Assembly (NCBI GenBank): GCA_902168105.1
Contig: CABHOY010000075.1
Location: forward strand, 372,001 to 436,000
Direction of reading: 5' to 3'
From: an uncultured Flavihumibacter sp.
GTDB lineage: Bacteria > Bacteroidota > Bacteroidia > Chitinophagales > Chitinophagaceae
Length of the DNA stretch: 64,000 nucleotides
Shown here in pieces: positions 9,217-16,735 of this stretch; positions within the stretch are counted from its first letter, which is position 1; every line of letters begins with the position of its first letter. The notes under the pieces were generated by a model, which was given only the letters and a program-made list of their open reading frames with translations, did no database searches and was not told the DNA's origin. Both the position numbers and the translations under genes were made by a program.

Positions 9217-9370
9217 TAAGGCTATTCAATATTTTATTGGCGTGCCTTTTGGCCTTGTATTTAACAATGCAGCGGTCTATCCAGCCTATACTTTTCTTTG
9301 GTGATGGAGAGTCTGGATTTACGTGAAAAGGAACACCGGATACTTGACAAGGTGCAGAAACATGAGACAT
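9146..9370 (-). CDS. Antitoxin partner of the RelE/ParE-type toxin
   Basis: A 74-residue protein just upstream of the toxin on the same strand. The C-terminal half (NSLNEAKEIHEGKRAGRTLDDFLKDF) has the amphipathic helix plus DDFL tail typical of small Bacteroidetes antitoxins that wrap RelE-like toxins. The N-terminus is Pro/Ser-rich and shows no clear DNA-binding fold. Its 3' end overlaps the toxin gene by 71 bases in a different frame, so toxin translation is probably coupled to it. The AT-rich gap at 9371-9597 upstream is the likely promoter region. Confidence 0.68.
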   Translation of the reverse strand: MSHVSAPCQVSGVPFHVNPDSPSPKKSIGWIDRCIVKYKAKRHANKILNSLNEAKEIHEGKRAGRTLDDFLKDF

Positions 9371-9597
9371 AGCAGTTAATTTACATGTTCTTCAAACTAC
9401 GTGGAAAATAGTATAAAAGCGTTATAGTGTATGTGATACAAAGATAAGACCATATTCTAGCAAATTTTATTAAAATATTATGATCAGCTAACATAAAAAG
9501 GGTGAAAATAGTTGTAGTGTGATTCTATTTAAACGTAAATATGTAGTATATTAACTTTAATAAGTGTATAAAGTACGTAACTCCTCGACTCACTTCT

Positions 9598-9873
9598 CTA
9601 TTTATGTTTTTTCTTTATTCGTTCGAGATCGCTTCTTTTCAAGGTAATTTCCTTGCCAAACCGATATCCTGCTATACCGGCAGCCAGCATTTTTCGACGA
9701 ACAGTAGCTTTATGACAGCGGAGTACTGCTGCCGCCTGTTCTAATGTCAGTTCTTCAGAAAGCGGTGGCTGCTTTTGTCGTTCCAGCGCCATATTCATCG
9801 CCTCTTCTACGGCACTACTTATTAAATTGTGTATGTCTGCCACGGTCAGACCTGTAATTTCTATTCGGTGCAT
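9598..9873 (-). CDS. Small helix-turn-helix protein (excisionase-like), paralogue 1
   Basis: A 91-residue protein. Residues 1-35 hold a motif shared with the next gene upstream (RIEITGLTVA followed by an amphipathic helix). Residues 42-88 form a helix-turn-helix of the excisionase/MerR-like kind (LTLEQAAAVLRCHKATVRRK, then YRFGKEITLKRSDLERI). It probably binds DNA. It is the last gene of a three-gene minus-strand operon, 12 bases after its paralogue. Likely roles are a regulator or excisionase of a mobile element; no integrase is present in the window. Confidence 0.68.
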   Translation of the reverse strand: MHRIEITGLTVADIHNLISSAVEEAMNMALERQKQPPLSEELTLEQAAAVLRCHKATVRRKMLAAGIAGYRFGKEITLKRSDLERIKKKHK

Positions 9874-9885
9874 ATCAAATGAATT

Positions 9886-10173
9886 TTAAAAATTAGGTAA
9901 TCTCGAGCTCTTCCTGATCTTGTCCAAATCCTTTCGTTGAATAGTGACCTGTTTGCCAACGCGAAAACCTTTAATCTTCAATTCCTTCATTCGTCGACGG
10001 ATAGTCCGCATGCTGCAATCCAGCTCTCTAGCAGCTTTCTCTACTGTTATGTCCTCCCAATCAGATGGCTTTGAATTTTCTTCCTTGATCTTTCTCAATG
10101 CATTTTCTACCGCATTATCAAGCATATGTTGTAATTCGGCTACCGTTAGGCCCGTTATCTCAATCCTTTCCAT
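9886..10173 (-). CDS. Small helix-turn-helix protein (excisionase-like), paralogue 2
   Basis: A 95-residue paralogue of the preceding entry with the same two-part build: an N-terminal RIEITGLTVAEL motif and helix, then a helix-turn-helix (ITVEKAARELDCSMRTIRRR with FRVGKQVTIQRKDLDKI). The pair looks like an old tandem duplication, since they agree in plan but differ at most positions. The start is two bases after the stop of the upstream gene, so they share one mRNA. DNA binding is inferred from the fold pattern; the target is unknown. Confidence 0.68.
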   Translation of the reverse strand: MERIEITGLTVAELQHMLDNAVENALRKIKEENSKPSDWEDITVEKAARELDCSMRTIRRRMKELKIKGFRVGKQVTIQRKDLDKIRKSSRLPNF

Positions 10174-10175
10174 GA

Positions 10176-10454
10176 TTATATCTCTTCTATGAATTTGATC
10201 ATCCGTTCCCTGTGGTAAAGCCTCATAGGGCTCCTACCGGCACCCATGGAGCTTTTTCGTTCCCCAGCATTCTTCCAGTGATATCTGAATTCGAGATCCG
10301 CGTTGTCTCGTAGGCGTCGTAGCTGATCTTTACTGAAAGGGAATTCTTTTAACAAGGTCGCTTCATTAATCCATTGGCATTTTGGCTGGCAGAGGATAGG
10401 TTCCAAAAGTTTAACGACCTCTTGAGCGATCAACCTTGCTTCCTGTCTTGTCAT
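10176..10454 (-). CDS. Small accessory protein with a helical DNA-binding-like region
   Basis: A 92-residue protein, first in the three-gene minus-strand operon. It starts with a helical segment (EARLIAQEVVKLL), then WINEATLLKEFPFSKDQLRRLRDN, which resembles a winged helix-turn-helix of phage regulators, and ends in a basic loop (GAGRSPMRLYHRERM). I do not recognise a named family. With the two downstream helix-turn-helix proteins it probably forms a small regulatory module of a mobile element. Confidence 0.6.
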   Translation of the reverse strand: MTRQEARLIAQEVVKLLEPILCQPKCQWINEATLLKEFPFSKDQLRRLRDNADLEFRYHWKNAGERKSSMGAGRSPMRLYHRERMIKFIEEI

Positions 10455-10494
10455 ATTGCCAATATAACTTATATTTATTAAGAAGGAAAGACCC

Positions 10495-10502
10495 TATCTT
10501 TG
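10495..10502 (+). promoter_or_regulatory. Candidate -7 promoter element (TATCTTTG)
   Basis: An exact match to the Bacteroidetes -7 consensus TAnnTTTG lies between the minus-strand accessory operon and the prenyltransferase gene. Transcription would start near 10508, leaving a leader of about 117 bases before the ATG at 10626. No convincing -33 TTG sits at the usual 19-21 base spacing. Confidence 0.45.
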
Positions 10503-10625
10503 CATTGTCTTTTGAAGAATCAGTCACATCAATAGACATAAATAAAAAGAGGTTGCTTGAAATGTAGGCTGGTAAAGCATATCCAAGTTTCATCTCTTTG
10601 CAAAACTGAAAAAACAACAGGCACA

Positions 10626-11492
10626 ATGATCGCAACGGTTAATAAATACCTTTCGCTGGTAAAATTCGCCCATACAATATTTGCCATGCCTTTCGCACTG
10701 ACAGGCTTTTTTATGGCTACCACCAAAACTGATCATTCTTTCAGCTGGCAGTCGTTCGCACTGGTTGTGCTGTGTATGGTGTTTGCCCGCAGTGCGGCGA
10801 TGGCCTTCAACCGTTACCTGGATGCAGACATTGACAAGAAGAACCCACGTACAGTGAACAGGGAGATTCCCCGCGGAGTGATCACTGAAAAGAATGCGCT
10901 AACGTTTGTCATTGTGAACTGTCTGCTGTTCATTGCAGCTACCTGGTTTATTAACCTGTTATGTTTTATCCTGTCGCCGGTAGCATTGCTGGTGGTACTA
11001 GGATATAGCTATACCAAACGTTTCACTGCATTGTGTCATCTTGTACTGGGACTGGGTCTATCCCTTGCGCCTGTGGGTGCTTATCTTGCTGTGACAGGTC
11101 AGTTTGCGGTGTTGCCCGTAATGTTGTCCTGTCTTGTATTGTGCTGGGTAGCAGGTTTTGACATTATTTATTCTTTACAGGATGAAGATTTTGACCGTTC
11201 ACTGGCCCTGAACTCCATTCCTGCATGGCTGGGAAAAGCAGGCGCACTGCATTTCTCTGAGGCGCTGCACCTGATTTCAGGCTCTCTGGCTATCGCGATC
11301 GGCTTCTACGGCAACTTTCACTGGTTATATGCAATAGGCGCACTGGTATTTGTAAGTATGTTGATCTCCCAGCACCTGCTGGTAAAACCCAATGATCTGA
11401 GCCGTGTTAACCTTGCCTTCATGACTACAAATGGTATTGCCAGCGTGGTATTTGCCGTATTTGTCATCGCCGATATGTTTATCCTCGGTTAA
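10626..11492 (+). CDS. UbiA-family polyprenyltransferase (MqnP/UbiA-like)
   Basis: A 288-residue integral membrane enzyme that attaches a polyprenyl chain to an aromatic ring in quinone synthesis. Two Asp-rich motifs bind the prenyl diphosphate through Mg2+: NRYLDADID (Asn62, Asp66, Asp70) and YSLQDEDFDR (Asp186, Asp190). The protein is otherwise hydrophobic helices. The second motif and the nearby NSIPAWLG resemble the UbiA subgroup linked to futalosine-route menaquinone synthesis (MqnP), but the substrate cannot be settled here. I prefer ATG 10626 to the upstream 10557 because it starts just before the conserved KFAHTIFAMPFAL segment. ruvX follows nine bases later. Confidence 0.85.
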   Translation: MIATVNKYLSLVKFAHTIFAMPFALTGFFMATTKTDHSFSWQSFALVVLCMVFARSAAMAFNRYLDADIDKKNPRTVNREIPRGVITEKNALTFVIVNCLLFIAATWFINLLCFILSPVALLVVLGYSYTKRFTALCHLVLGLGLSLAPVGAYLAVTGQFAVLPVMLSCLVLCWVAGFDIIYSLQDEDFDRSLALNSIPAWLGKAGALHFSEALHLISGSLAIAIGFYGNFHWLYAIGALVFVSMLISQHLLVKPNDLSRVNLAFMTTNGIASVVFAVFVIADMFILG

Positions 11493-11501
11493 AAAATTAA
11501 T

Positions 11502-11912
11502 ATGGCCCGCATCCTTGCAATAGATTATGGAAAGAAGAGAACAGGTCTTGCAGTGACAGACCCGTTGCAGATGATTGCCACCGGACTGACCACCGTGGCT
11601 ACGCATGATCTGATCCCTTATCTCAAGAAATACCTGATTCAGGAAGCAGTGGAGCTGTTCCTGATAGGCGATCCTAAGAACCTTGATGGTGAAGCTACCG
11701 ATGCCACCGCACTTGTAACCGAATGTGTGCGCATCCTGCAGAAGAATTTTCCACAAGTCCCTGTTAAGAAAGTAGACGAACGATTCACCTCTAAACTCGC
11801 CTTCCGGTCCATGATCGATAGTGGCATGAAGAAGAAGGACAGGCAGAATAAGGGACTGGTGGACGAGATCAGCGCAACGATCATCCTGCAGGAATATCTC
11901 CAATATAAATAA
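11502..11912 (+). CDS. ruvX: Putative pre-16S rRNA nuclease / Holliday junction resolvase family (YqgF)
   Basis: A 136-residue RNase H-fold protein of the YqgF/RuvX family, normal in length. The N-terminal ILAIDYGKKRTGLAV carries the first catalytic Asp, IGDPKNLDGE follows the central strand, VDERFTS holds the family Glu, and KGLVDEISATIILQEYL supplies the last acidic residue. Members of this family mature the 5' end of 16S rRNA, and some cut branched DNA. It follows the prenyltransferase closely and is probably co-transcribed; def downstream has its own promoter element. Confidence 0.93.
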   Translation: MARILAIDYGKKRTGLAVTDPLQMIATGLTTVATHDLIPYLKKYLIQEAVELFLIGDPKNLDGEATDATALVTECVRILQKNFPQVPVKKVDERFTSKLAFRSMIDSGMKKKDRQNKGLVDEISATIILQEYLQYK

Positions 11913-11995
11913 TTGATTAATTGTGACTTAGGAGTTTGTTGTAGTGTCCAACGCACTACATAGCAATTCCTCATTCCTATTTCCTGATTGATACT

Positions 11996-12003
11996 TACCT
12001 TTG
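11996..12003 (+). promoter_or_regulatory. Candidate -7 promoter element for def (TACCTTTG)
   Basis: This is an exact TAnnTTTG match 21 bases before the def ATG. The transcript would start near 12008 and have a leader under 20 bases. A -33 element is not clear. Confidence 0.55.
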
Positions 12004-12024
12004 CATTTCGAAAATTTTTTAAAA

Positions 12025-12603
12025 ATGATTCTACCTATAGTTGCTTACGGTCATCCGGTATTACGGAAAATGTGTGAAGATATTACTCCAGATTACCCTC
12101 AGTTAGAGCAACTGATTGCCAATATGTGGGAAACCATGTATGCTTCCAGCGGAGTAGGACTGGCAGCACCACAGATCAACAGGCCTATCCGTCTTTTTGT
12201 AATAGATAGTGAGCAGATCATCAACAGTCTGGAAGACGATGAGAAGAACGAATATCCTGGTGATGAAGGTGTGAAGCAGGTATTTATCAATGCACACATT
12301 GTTAGCACTGGTGGTGAAGAGTGGCCTTATAATGAAGGTTGCCTGAGCATTCCTAAAGTGCGTGAAGACGTATATCGTCCTGAAACCGTAACCATCCGTT
12401 ATGTAGACGAAAAATTCCAGCCACAGGAAAGAACATTCACCGGCGTAACAGCCCGTGTAATATTTCATGAGTACGACCATATTGATGGTAAACTGTTCAT
12501 TGACTACCTGAAACCATTAAAGAGAAGAATGCTGAAAGGCAAACTGGAAGACATTACAAAAGGTAAGATCAGTGTGGATTACAAAATGATATTTCACAAA
12601 TAA
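12025..12603 (+). CDS. def: Peptide deformylase
   Basis: A 192-residue metalloenzyme that removes the formyl group from the first Met of new proteins. All three signature motifs are present: GVGLAAPQ (residues 43-50), EGCLS (104-108, metal-binding Cys106) and HEYDH (148-152, the two metal His and catalytic Glu149). The ATG at 12025 is chosen over an in-frame TTG at 12001, because that TTG lies inside the -7 promoter element. Length is typical of the family. Confidence 0.96.
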   Translation: MILPIVAYGHPVLRKMCEDITPDYPQLEQLIANMWETMYASSGVGLAAPQINRPIRLFVIDSEQIINSLEDDEKNEYPGDEGVKQVFINAHIVSTGGEEWPYNEGCLSIPKVREDVYRPETVTIRYVDEKFQPQERTFTGVTARVIFHEYDHIDGKLFIDYLKPLKRRMLKGKLEDITKGKISVDYKMIFHK

Positions 12604-12670
12604 AACAAGTGAAAATTTTGTAATGTTAAAAATCCCTATTACTTTAGTGCCTGCAAACTAATACAATACA

Positions 12671-13219
12671 TTGGGAGCAGCAGTCACATATACAGAATCC
12701 GAATTGGTACTTGGCCTAAAGGCGAGGAACGAAAAACATTTCGGGTACTTATATGACCATTATTCACCGGCCTTATATGGTATTGCCCTTAAAGTGGTAA
12801 ACGATGAAACAGTAGCCGGTGATGTGTTGCAGGAAATCTTTCTCAAGATCTGGCGCGGCATTGAGCGCTATGATTCCGACAAAGGCCGCCTGTTTACCTG
12901 GATGGTGAACATCGCGCGGAATACCGCCATAGATACTCTCCGCTCAAAAGCCCATAAGATGGGGCAAAAAGCTAGTGAATTAGGGAGCAACGGACTTGCA
13001 TCAGACCAGTTGGCCATCCACCCATCAGTGGACCATCTTGGTTTGGTAAAGGTGGTGGAGCAGCTTAACAAGGAACAACGTGTTATTATAGACCTGGCTT
13101 ATTATAAAGGGTGCACGCAAGAAGAAATTGCGAAGATATTGGATATCCCTTTGGGAACAGTGAAGACCAGGATGCGTAATGCGATCATACAATTGCGGAA
13201 TATTTTAAAACAGATGTAA
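12671..13219 (+). CDS. ECF sigma factor 1 (SigK/RskA-type pair)
   Basis: A 182-residue group 4 sigma factor. Region 2 spans about residues 20-90 (YLYDHYSPALYGIAL, DVLQEIFLKIWRGIERYD, FTWMVNIARNTAIDTLRS). Region 4 spans about 125-178 (IDLAYYKGCTQEEIAKIL, IPLGTVKTRMRNAI). The start must be the TTG at 12671: an in-frame stop lies at 12659-12661 and the first in-frame ATG falls inside region 2. The closely similar second sigma factor at 14303 starts the same way. The anti-sigma gene follows after four bases and should keep it inactive until a signal arrives. Confidence 0.92.
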   Translation: MGAAVTYTESELVLGLKARNEKHFGYLYDHYSPALYGIALKVVNDETVAGDVLQEIFLKIWRGIERYDSDKGRLFTWMVNIARNTAIDTLRSKAHKMGQKASELGSNGLASDQLAIHPSVDHLGLVKVVEQLNKEQRVIIDLAYYKGCTQEEIAKILDIPLGTVKTRMRNAIIQLRNILKQM

Positions 13220-13223
13220 GCAA

Positions 13224-14078
13224 GTGGATGTTCAACGTTACATATCGTCCGGTATTATTGAGAACCACGTCACAGGGTTACTTTCAGAAGTAGAATCCCG
13301 TGAGGTGCTCAGTACAATGCAGCAGTATCCTGAAGTAAAGGCTGCCGCCGATGCTCTGCAGGTGGACATGGAACGCTATATACAGCTCTGGGCTACGAAG
13401 CCTCCCGCTGGTATAAAGCGCCAGATAATGGAACGGTTGCACAAAACGGAAGCCGACGAGCCCGTTGTTGCTGAATCTGAAACCCCCGCAGAAACAAACG
13501 AAGATACTTTCTCAGAAAATACAGGATTAAACATATCACAACTCCAGATCTGGCAATACAGCGCCGCTGCAGCAATCGTGTTATTGCTGGGTAGCATAGT
13601 GATGAATGTTGTTTCCTACAGTAATTCCGGCAGTTATCAACAGCAGATCTCTTCTCTGCAAACAGAACAGTCTTCCCTGATGGCTGAGAAAGAAGCGCTG
13701 AAGGAACAACTGGAATTCGCTCATAAAGAAATGGGCGTGATGAAAGATCCATCCTTCAAATGGACACGCATGCCGGGAGTGGGTAAACACACGGGCGTAG
13801 TTGCAACCGTTTGCTGGAATCCACAATCCAAAGAAACATTTATTCTTGCACAGGCCCTACCAGAGCCGCCTGTGGATAAACAATATCAACTCTGGGCCAT
13901 TGTTAATGGTAAGCCGATTGACGCTGGCGTATTTGAGCTGGGCAACAAAGCGCACTCGGTACAAAAAGTAAAACCAGTCGAAAATGCACAGGTTTTTGCA
14001 GTGACCCTCGAAAAGAAAGGTGGAAACCCTTCACCTACATTAGACCAGATGTTTGTTGCCGGAAAAGTAGCTGGCTGA
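13224..14078 (+). CDS. RskA-like transmembrane anti-sigma factor 1
   Basis: A 284-residue membrane protein starting with GTG four bases after the sigma gene. Residues 1-75 form a helical cytoplasmic domain that should bind the sigma factor. One membrane segment lies at about 111-131, a coiled coil at 137-166, and the C-terminal domain (about 180-284) has the RskA/anti-sigma-K pattern (PEPPVDKQYQLWAIVNGKPI, VFAVTLEKKGGNPSPTLDQM). The cytoplasmic domain lacks zinc-binding Cys and His, so it is not a ZAS domain. The periplasmic domain probably senses an envelope signal. Confidence 0.88.
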   Translation: MDVQRYISSGIIENHVTGLLSEVESREVLSTMQQYPEVKAAADALQVDMERYIQLWATKPPAGIKRQIMERLHKTEADEPVVAESETPAETNEDTFSENTGLNISQLQIWQYSAAAAIVLLLGSIVMNVVSYSNSGSYQQQISSLQTEQSSLMAEKEALKEQLEFAHKEMGVMKDPSFKWTRMPGVGKHTGVVATVCWNPQSKETFILAQALPEPPVDKQYQLWAIVNGKPIDAGVFELGNKAHSVQKVKPVENAQVFAVTLEKKGGNPSPTLDQMFVAGKVAG

Positions 14079-14302
14079 TCTTTCCCCGTTTTCAACCTTT
14101 AACCACACTAGAGCGCTCATTATCAATTATTCCGTAATAATTGCTATCTTTCCTTTATTATTGCATTCCCATTAACCATCTAATTAGGACTTATTAGGAT
14201 TGTAACAAAGTTGTACCGGTAACAGTTCCAATCATACTGTAGCGCCTGCAGCTAAATAGTGGAGCACACTGATAATTATTTTTAACAAAATTTTTTACTG
14301 TT

Positions 14303-14854
14303 TTGGAATCCGCGTTTACATATACGGAATCTGAGCTGGTACAGGGGCTGAAAGCCAAAGACCAGAAGGTATTCGGCTACCTCTATGACCGTTATTCACC
14401 CGCTTTGTACGGTGTAGCGCTGAAAGTGCTCAACGACGAAAGTAATGCGAATGATGTGCTGCAGGAAGTGTTCCTCAAAATATGGCGTAACATCGACCGG
14501 TATGATGAAAGTAAGGGACGTTTGTTTACCTGGATGCTCAATATTACCCGCAATTCTGCAATTGATACACTTCGTTCGAAGGCCCATAAAATGGATCAAA
14601 AAATCCAAGATATTGGAGATGACGTACATTTATATACAGGTAATTTAACTGTACACCCATCCGTTGACCATCTGGGACTTTCAAAGGTTCTTGAAAAATT
14701 AACCAAGGAACAACGAATCATCATTGATCTAGCGTACTACAAAGGTTGCACCCAGGAAGAGATCTCCAAGGTGCTGGAAATTCCGTTGGGTACCGTAAAA
14801 ACAAGGATGAGAAACGCCATAATTCAATTAAGGAACTTGTTAAAATTAGTATGA
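14303..14854 (+). CDS. ECF sigma factor 2, paralogue of the upstream one
   Basis: A 183-residue ECF sigma factor closely resembling the one at 12671. Region 2 is at about residues 20-90 and region 4 at about 126-180; the YYKGCTQEEI and IPLGTVKTRMRNAIIQLRN stretches match almost exactly. It also starts at TTG (14303), with no usable ATG upstream in frame. The two modules are separated by a 224-base gap. The gap has a TATCTTTC sequence at 14145-14152 that differs by one base from the -7 consensus and may drive this copy. Confidence 0.92.
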   Translation: MESAFTYTESELVQGLKAKDQKVFGYLYDRYSPALYGVALKVLNDESNANDVLQEVFLKIWRNIDRYDESKGRLFTWMLNITRNSAIDTLRSKAHKMDQKIQDIGDDVHLYTGNLTVHPSVDHLGLSKVLEKLTKEQRIIIDLAYYKGCTQEEISKVLEIPLGTVKTRMRNAIIQLRNLLKLV

Positions 14855-15690
14855 GAGTGGACGCATCACGTTTCATATCGTCCGGATTGATCGAAGCTTA
14901 TGTAAGCGGACTAGCTACCTCCAACGAAGTACAGGAGCTGGAACGCGGCATGACGCAGTATCCGGAAGTAGCAGCTGCAGTGAATGACTGCCAGCTGGAT
15001 ATGGAGCAATATGTTACTTTACAATCCAAAACGCCGCCTGCCGATCTTAAACACCGCATTTTTCATATCATCGTCAATGAAGAAGCCGCCCGTGAAAGCG
15101 GTACCCTCACAACCGAAACAGACACTGAAGAATTCCCGGAAACCAAAGTTTATGTAAGCAGCTCCTGGCGTTGGATCGCTGCTGCCGCCATCCTGTTATT
15201 GCTGGGCAGTCTGTTACTTAACTATGTGTTCTTCGGACAGATCAACGACTATAAAGGCCGCTACGAAGCATTACTCTCCACACAAAATACATTGGCATCT
15301 GAATCAAACCTATATAAAACCCGCGTGGAACAAATGGAACATTCCATGGATCTTGTGAAAGATCCTTCCATGAAGACAGTAAAGATGCCTGGTACAAAAC
15401 CGTTCCCTTCCGCACTTGCTACCGTCTACTGGAATCAGCAGTCAAAAGAAGTGTTCGTCATGGTAAATAATCTGCCGGAACCAGCAGCAGATAAACAATA
15501 CCAGCTGTGGGCCATTGTAGATGGTAAACCGGTTGATATGGGCGTATTTGAAATGGGAGATCATCATGAATTGTTGCAAAAGATGAGATCTATAGACAAC
15601 GCTGAGATGTTTGCTATAACCCTTGAGAAAAAAGGCGGAAGCGCCGTTCCTACACTAGACCAGATGTATGTGGCAGGAAAAGCCAGCTAA
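14851..15690 (+). CDS. RskA-like transmembrane anti-sigma factor 2
   Basis: A 279-residue paralogue of the first anti-sigma factor. The order is the same: helical cytoplasmic domain (1-75), one membrane segment (about 108-128), coiled coil, then an RskA-like domain (PEPAADKQYQLWAIVDGKPV, AITLEKKGGSAVPTLDQM). The ATG at 14851 overlaps the sigma stop in an ATGA junction. A GTG at 14857 aligns with the GTG start of the other copy and is an alternative. It has diverged much more from its paralogue than the sigma factor has, so the two modules may answer different signals. Confidence 0.87.
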   Translation: MRVDASRFISSGLIEAYVSGLATSNEVQELERGMTQYPEVAAAVNDCQLDMEQYVTLQSKTPPADLKHRIFHIIVNEEAARESGTLTTETDTEEFPETKVYVSSSWRWIAAAAILLLLGSLLLNYVFFGQINDYKGRYEALLSTQNTLASESNLYKTRVEQMEHSMDLVKDPSMKTVKMPGTKPFPSALATVYWNQQSKEVFVMVNNLPEPAADKQYQLWAIVDGKPVDMGVFEMGDHHELLQKMRSIDNAEMFAITLEKKGGSAVPTLDQMYVAGKAS

Positions 15691-15717
15691 AATGAGTAAA
15701 ATACATAATTTCGCAGC

Positions 15718-16647
15718 ATGCGAAAAGTCTGGATCTATATTATCACACTATTTTTCTTTCAGCAAACTTATGCACAGGATACCGCCAGATATAAGGGGAT
15801 GACCGTTAACCTGGATGAAGTGATCGTCGAAGCCAAACGTATAGGCTTTGATGTCAACAGCTTCATAAAAAGAGTAGAAGATGATACTACTTTTTACCGC
15901 GCCTTCAAAAATCTGCGTCTGCTGGGATATACTTCTGACAATGATATCCGCATTTACGATAAGAATAACGAAATTCAGGCCTCGCTTAAAGGCCAGACAG
16001 TGCAAACCATGCAAGGCAGGTGCCGCACAATGAAAGTGCTTAGCCAGGACGTTACAGGCGATTTCTTCGACAAGAAAGGAGAGTACAATTATTACACGGC
16101 AGAGTTATACGGCAACCTGTTTTTTACAAAAGGCACCGTATGTGTAGATGCCAGCGGAGAAGAACCGGAAAGAGCCAAAGGCAGCATGGCCAGACATAAA
16201 ACCCAACTGAAGAAGCTCATCTTCAATCCCGGTAAACCAGTTAAAGGTGTTCCCATCGTGGGTGGCAAAGTGGCTATTTTTGACCCGGAGGTGATGAGGT
16301 TGTACGATTTCTCTATCACTTCTGAGAATTATGCCGGCAATATTCCCTGTTATGTATTCACTGCAAAAGCCAAGCCTGGTCTTAATAGCCTGGACAGGGG
16401 AGATGTAGTGGTAAATGAGCTGATCACCTATTTTAATAAAGACAATTTTGAGATAGTAGGCCGTATTTATTCCCTCTCTTACAAAACGATGGTCTTTGAT
16501 TTTGATGTGAAGATGAATGTACAGATGACCAAACAACAGGGACTGCTCATCCCCGCACTGGTAACCTACGACGGCACCTGGGACGTACCGTTCAAGAAAA
16601 GGGAAACAGCGAAGTTTATAGCAAAGTTCCATAGCTTCACTGAATAA
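15718..16647 (+). CDS. Secreted hypothetical protein (Bacteroidetes type)
   Basis: A 309-residue protein with a signal peptide (cleavage likely after TYAQ, residue 20), so it is exported. The mature part starts with a short TVNLDEVIVEAKR segment like those seen in surface proteins of this phylum, and otherwise looks beta-rich. No catalytic motif is recognised. It lies 27 bases after the second anti-sigma gene on the same strand, so it may be a target of, or co-regulated with, that sigma module. Its 3' end runs into the long palindrome shared with the convergent gene. Confidence 0.72.
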   Translation: MRKVWIYIITLFFFQQTYAQDTARYKGMTVNLDEVIVEAKRIGFDVNSFIKRVEDDTTFYRAFKNLRLLGYTSDNDIRIYDKNNEIQASLKGQTVQTMQGRCRTMKVLSQDVTGDFFDKKGEYNYYTAELYGNLFFTKGTVCVDASGEEPERAKGSMARHKTQLKKLIFNPGKPVKGVPIVGGKVAIFDPEVMRLYDFSITSENYAGNIPCYVFTAKAKPGLNSLDRGDVVVNELITYFNKDNFEIVGRIYSLSYKTMVFDFDVKMNVQMTKQQGLLIPALVTYDGTWDVPFKKRETAKFIAKFHSFTE

Positions 16648-16652
16648 TACAG

Positions 16653-16735
16653 TAAAGCTTAAAAAGACATAAAACGAAAGAGGGGATCTTCATCATGAAG
16701 ATCCCCTCTTTCGTTTTATGTCTTTTTAAGCTTTA
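16653..16735. terminator. 83-bp perfect palindrome between convergent genes
   Basis: Bases 16653-16693 and 16695-16735 are exact reverse complements: 41-base arms around one central C. The inner part is GC-rich (GAGGGGATCTTCAT) and the outer part AT-rich, so RNA from either strand folds into a hairpin with U-rich flanks. It sits between two convergent genes and should stop both. The outermost three bases are the stop codon of the minus-strand gene. The length and perfection of the arms are far beyond an ordinary terminator. Confidence 0.85.

Noticed and set aside
12001..12024. Start of def at the upstream TTG
   Set aside because: The TTG lies within the -7 promoter element, so it would not be in the mRNA; the ATG at 12025 gives the normal family N-terminus.
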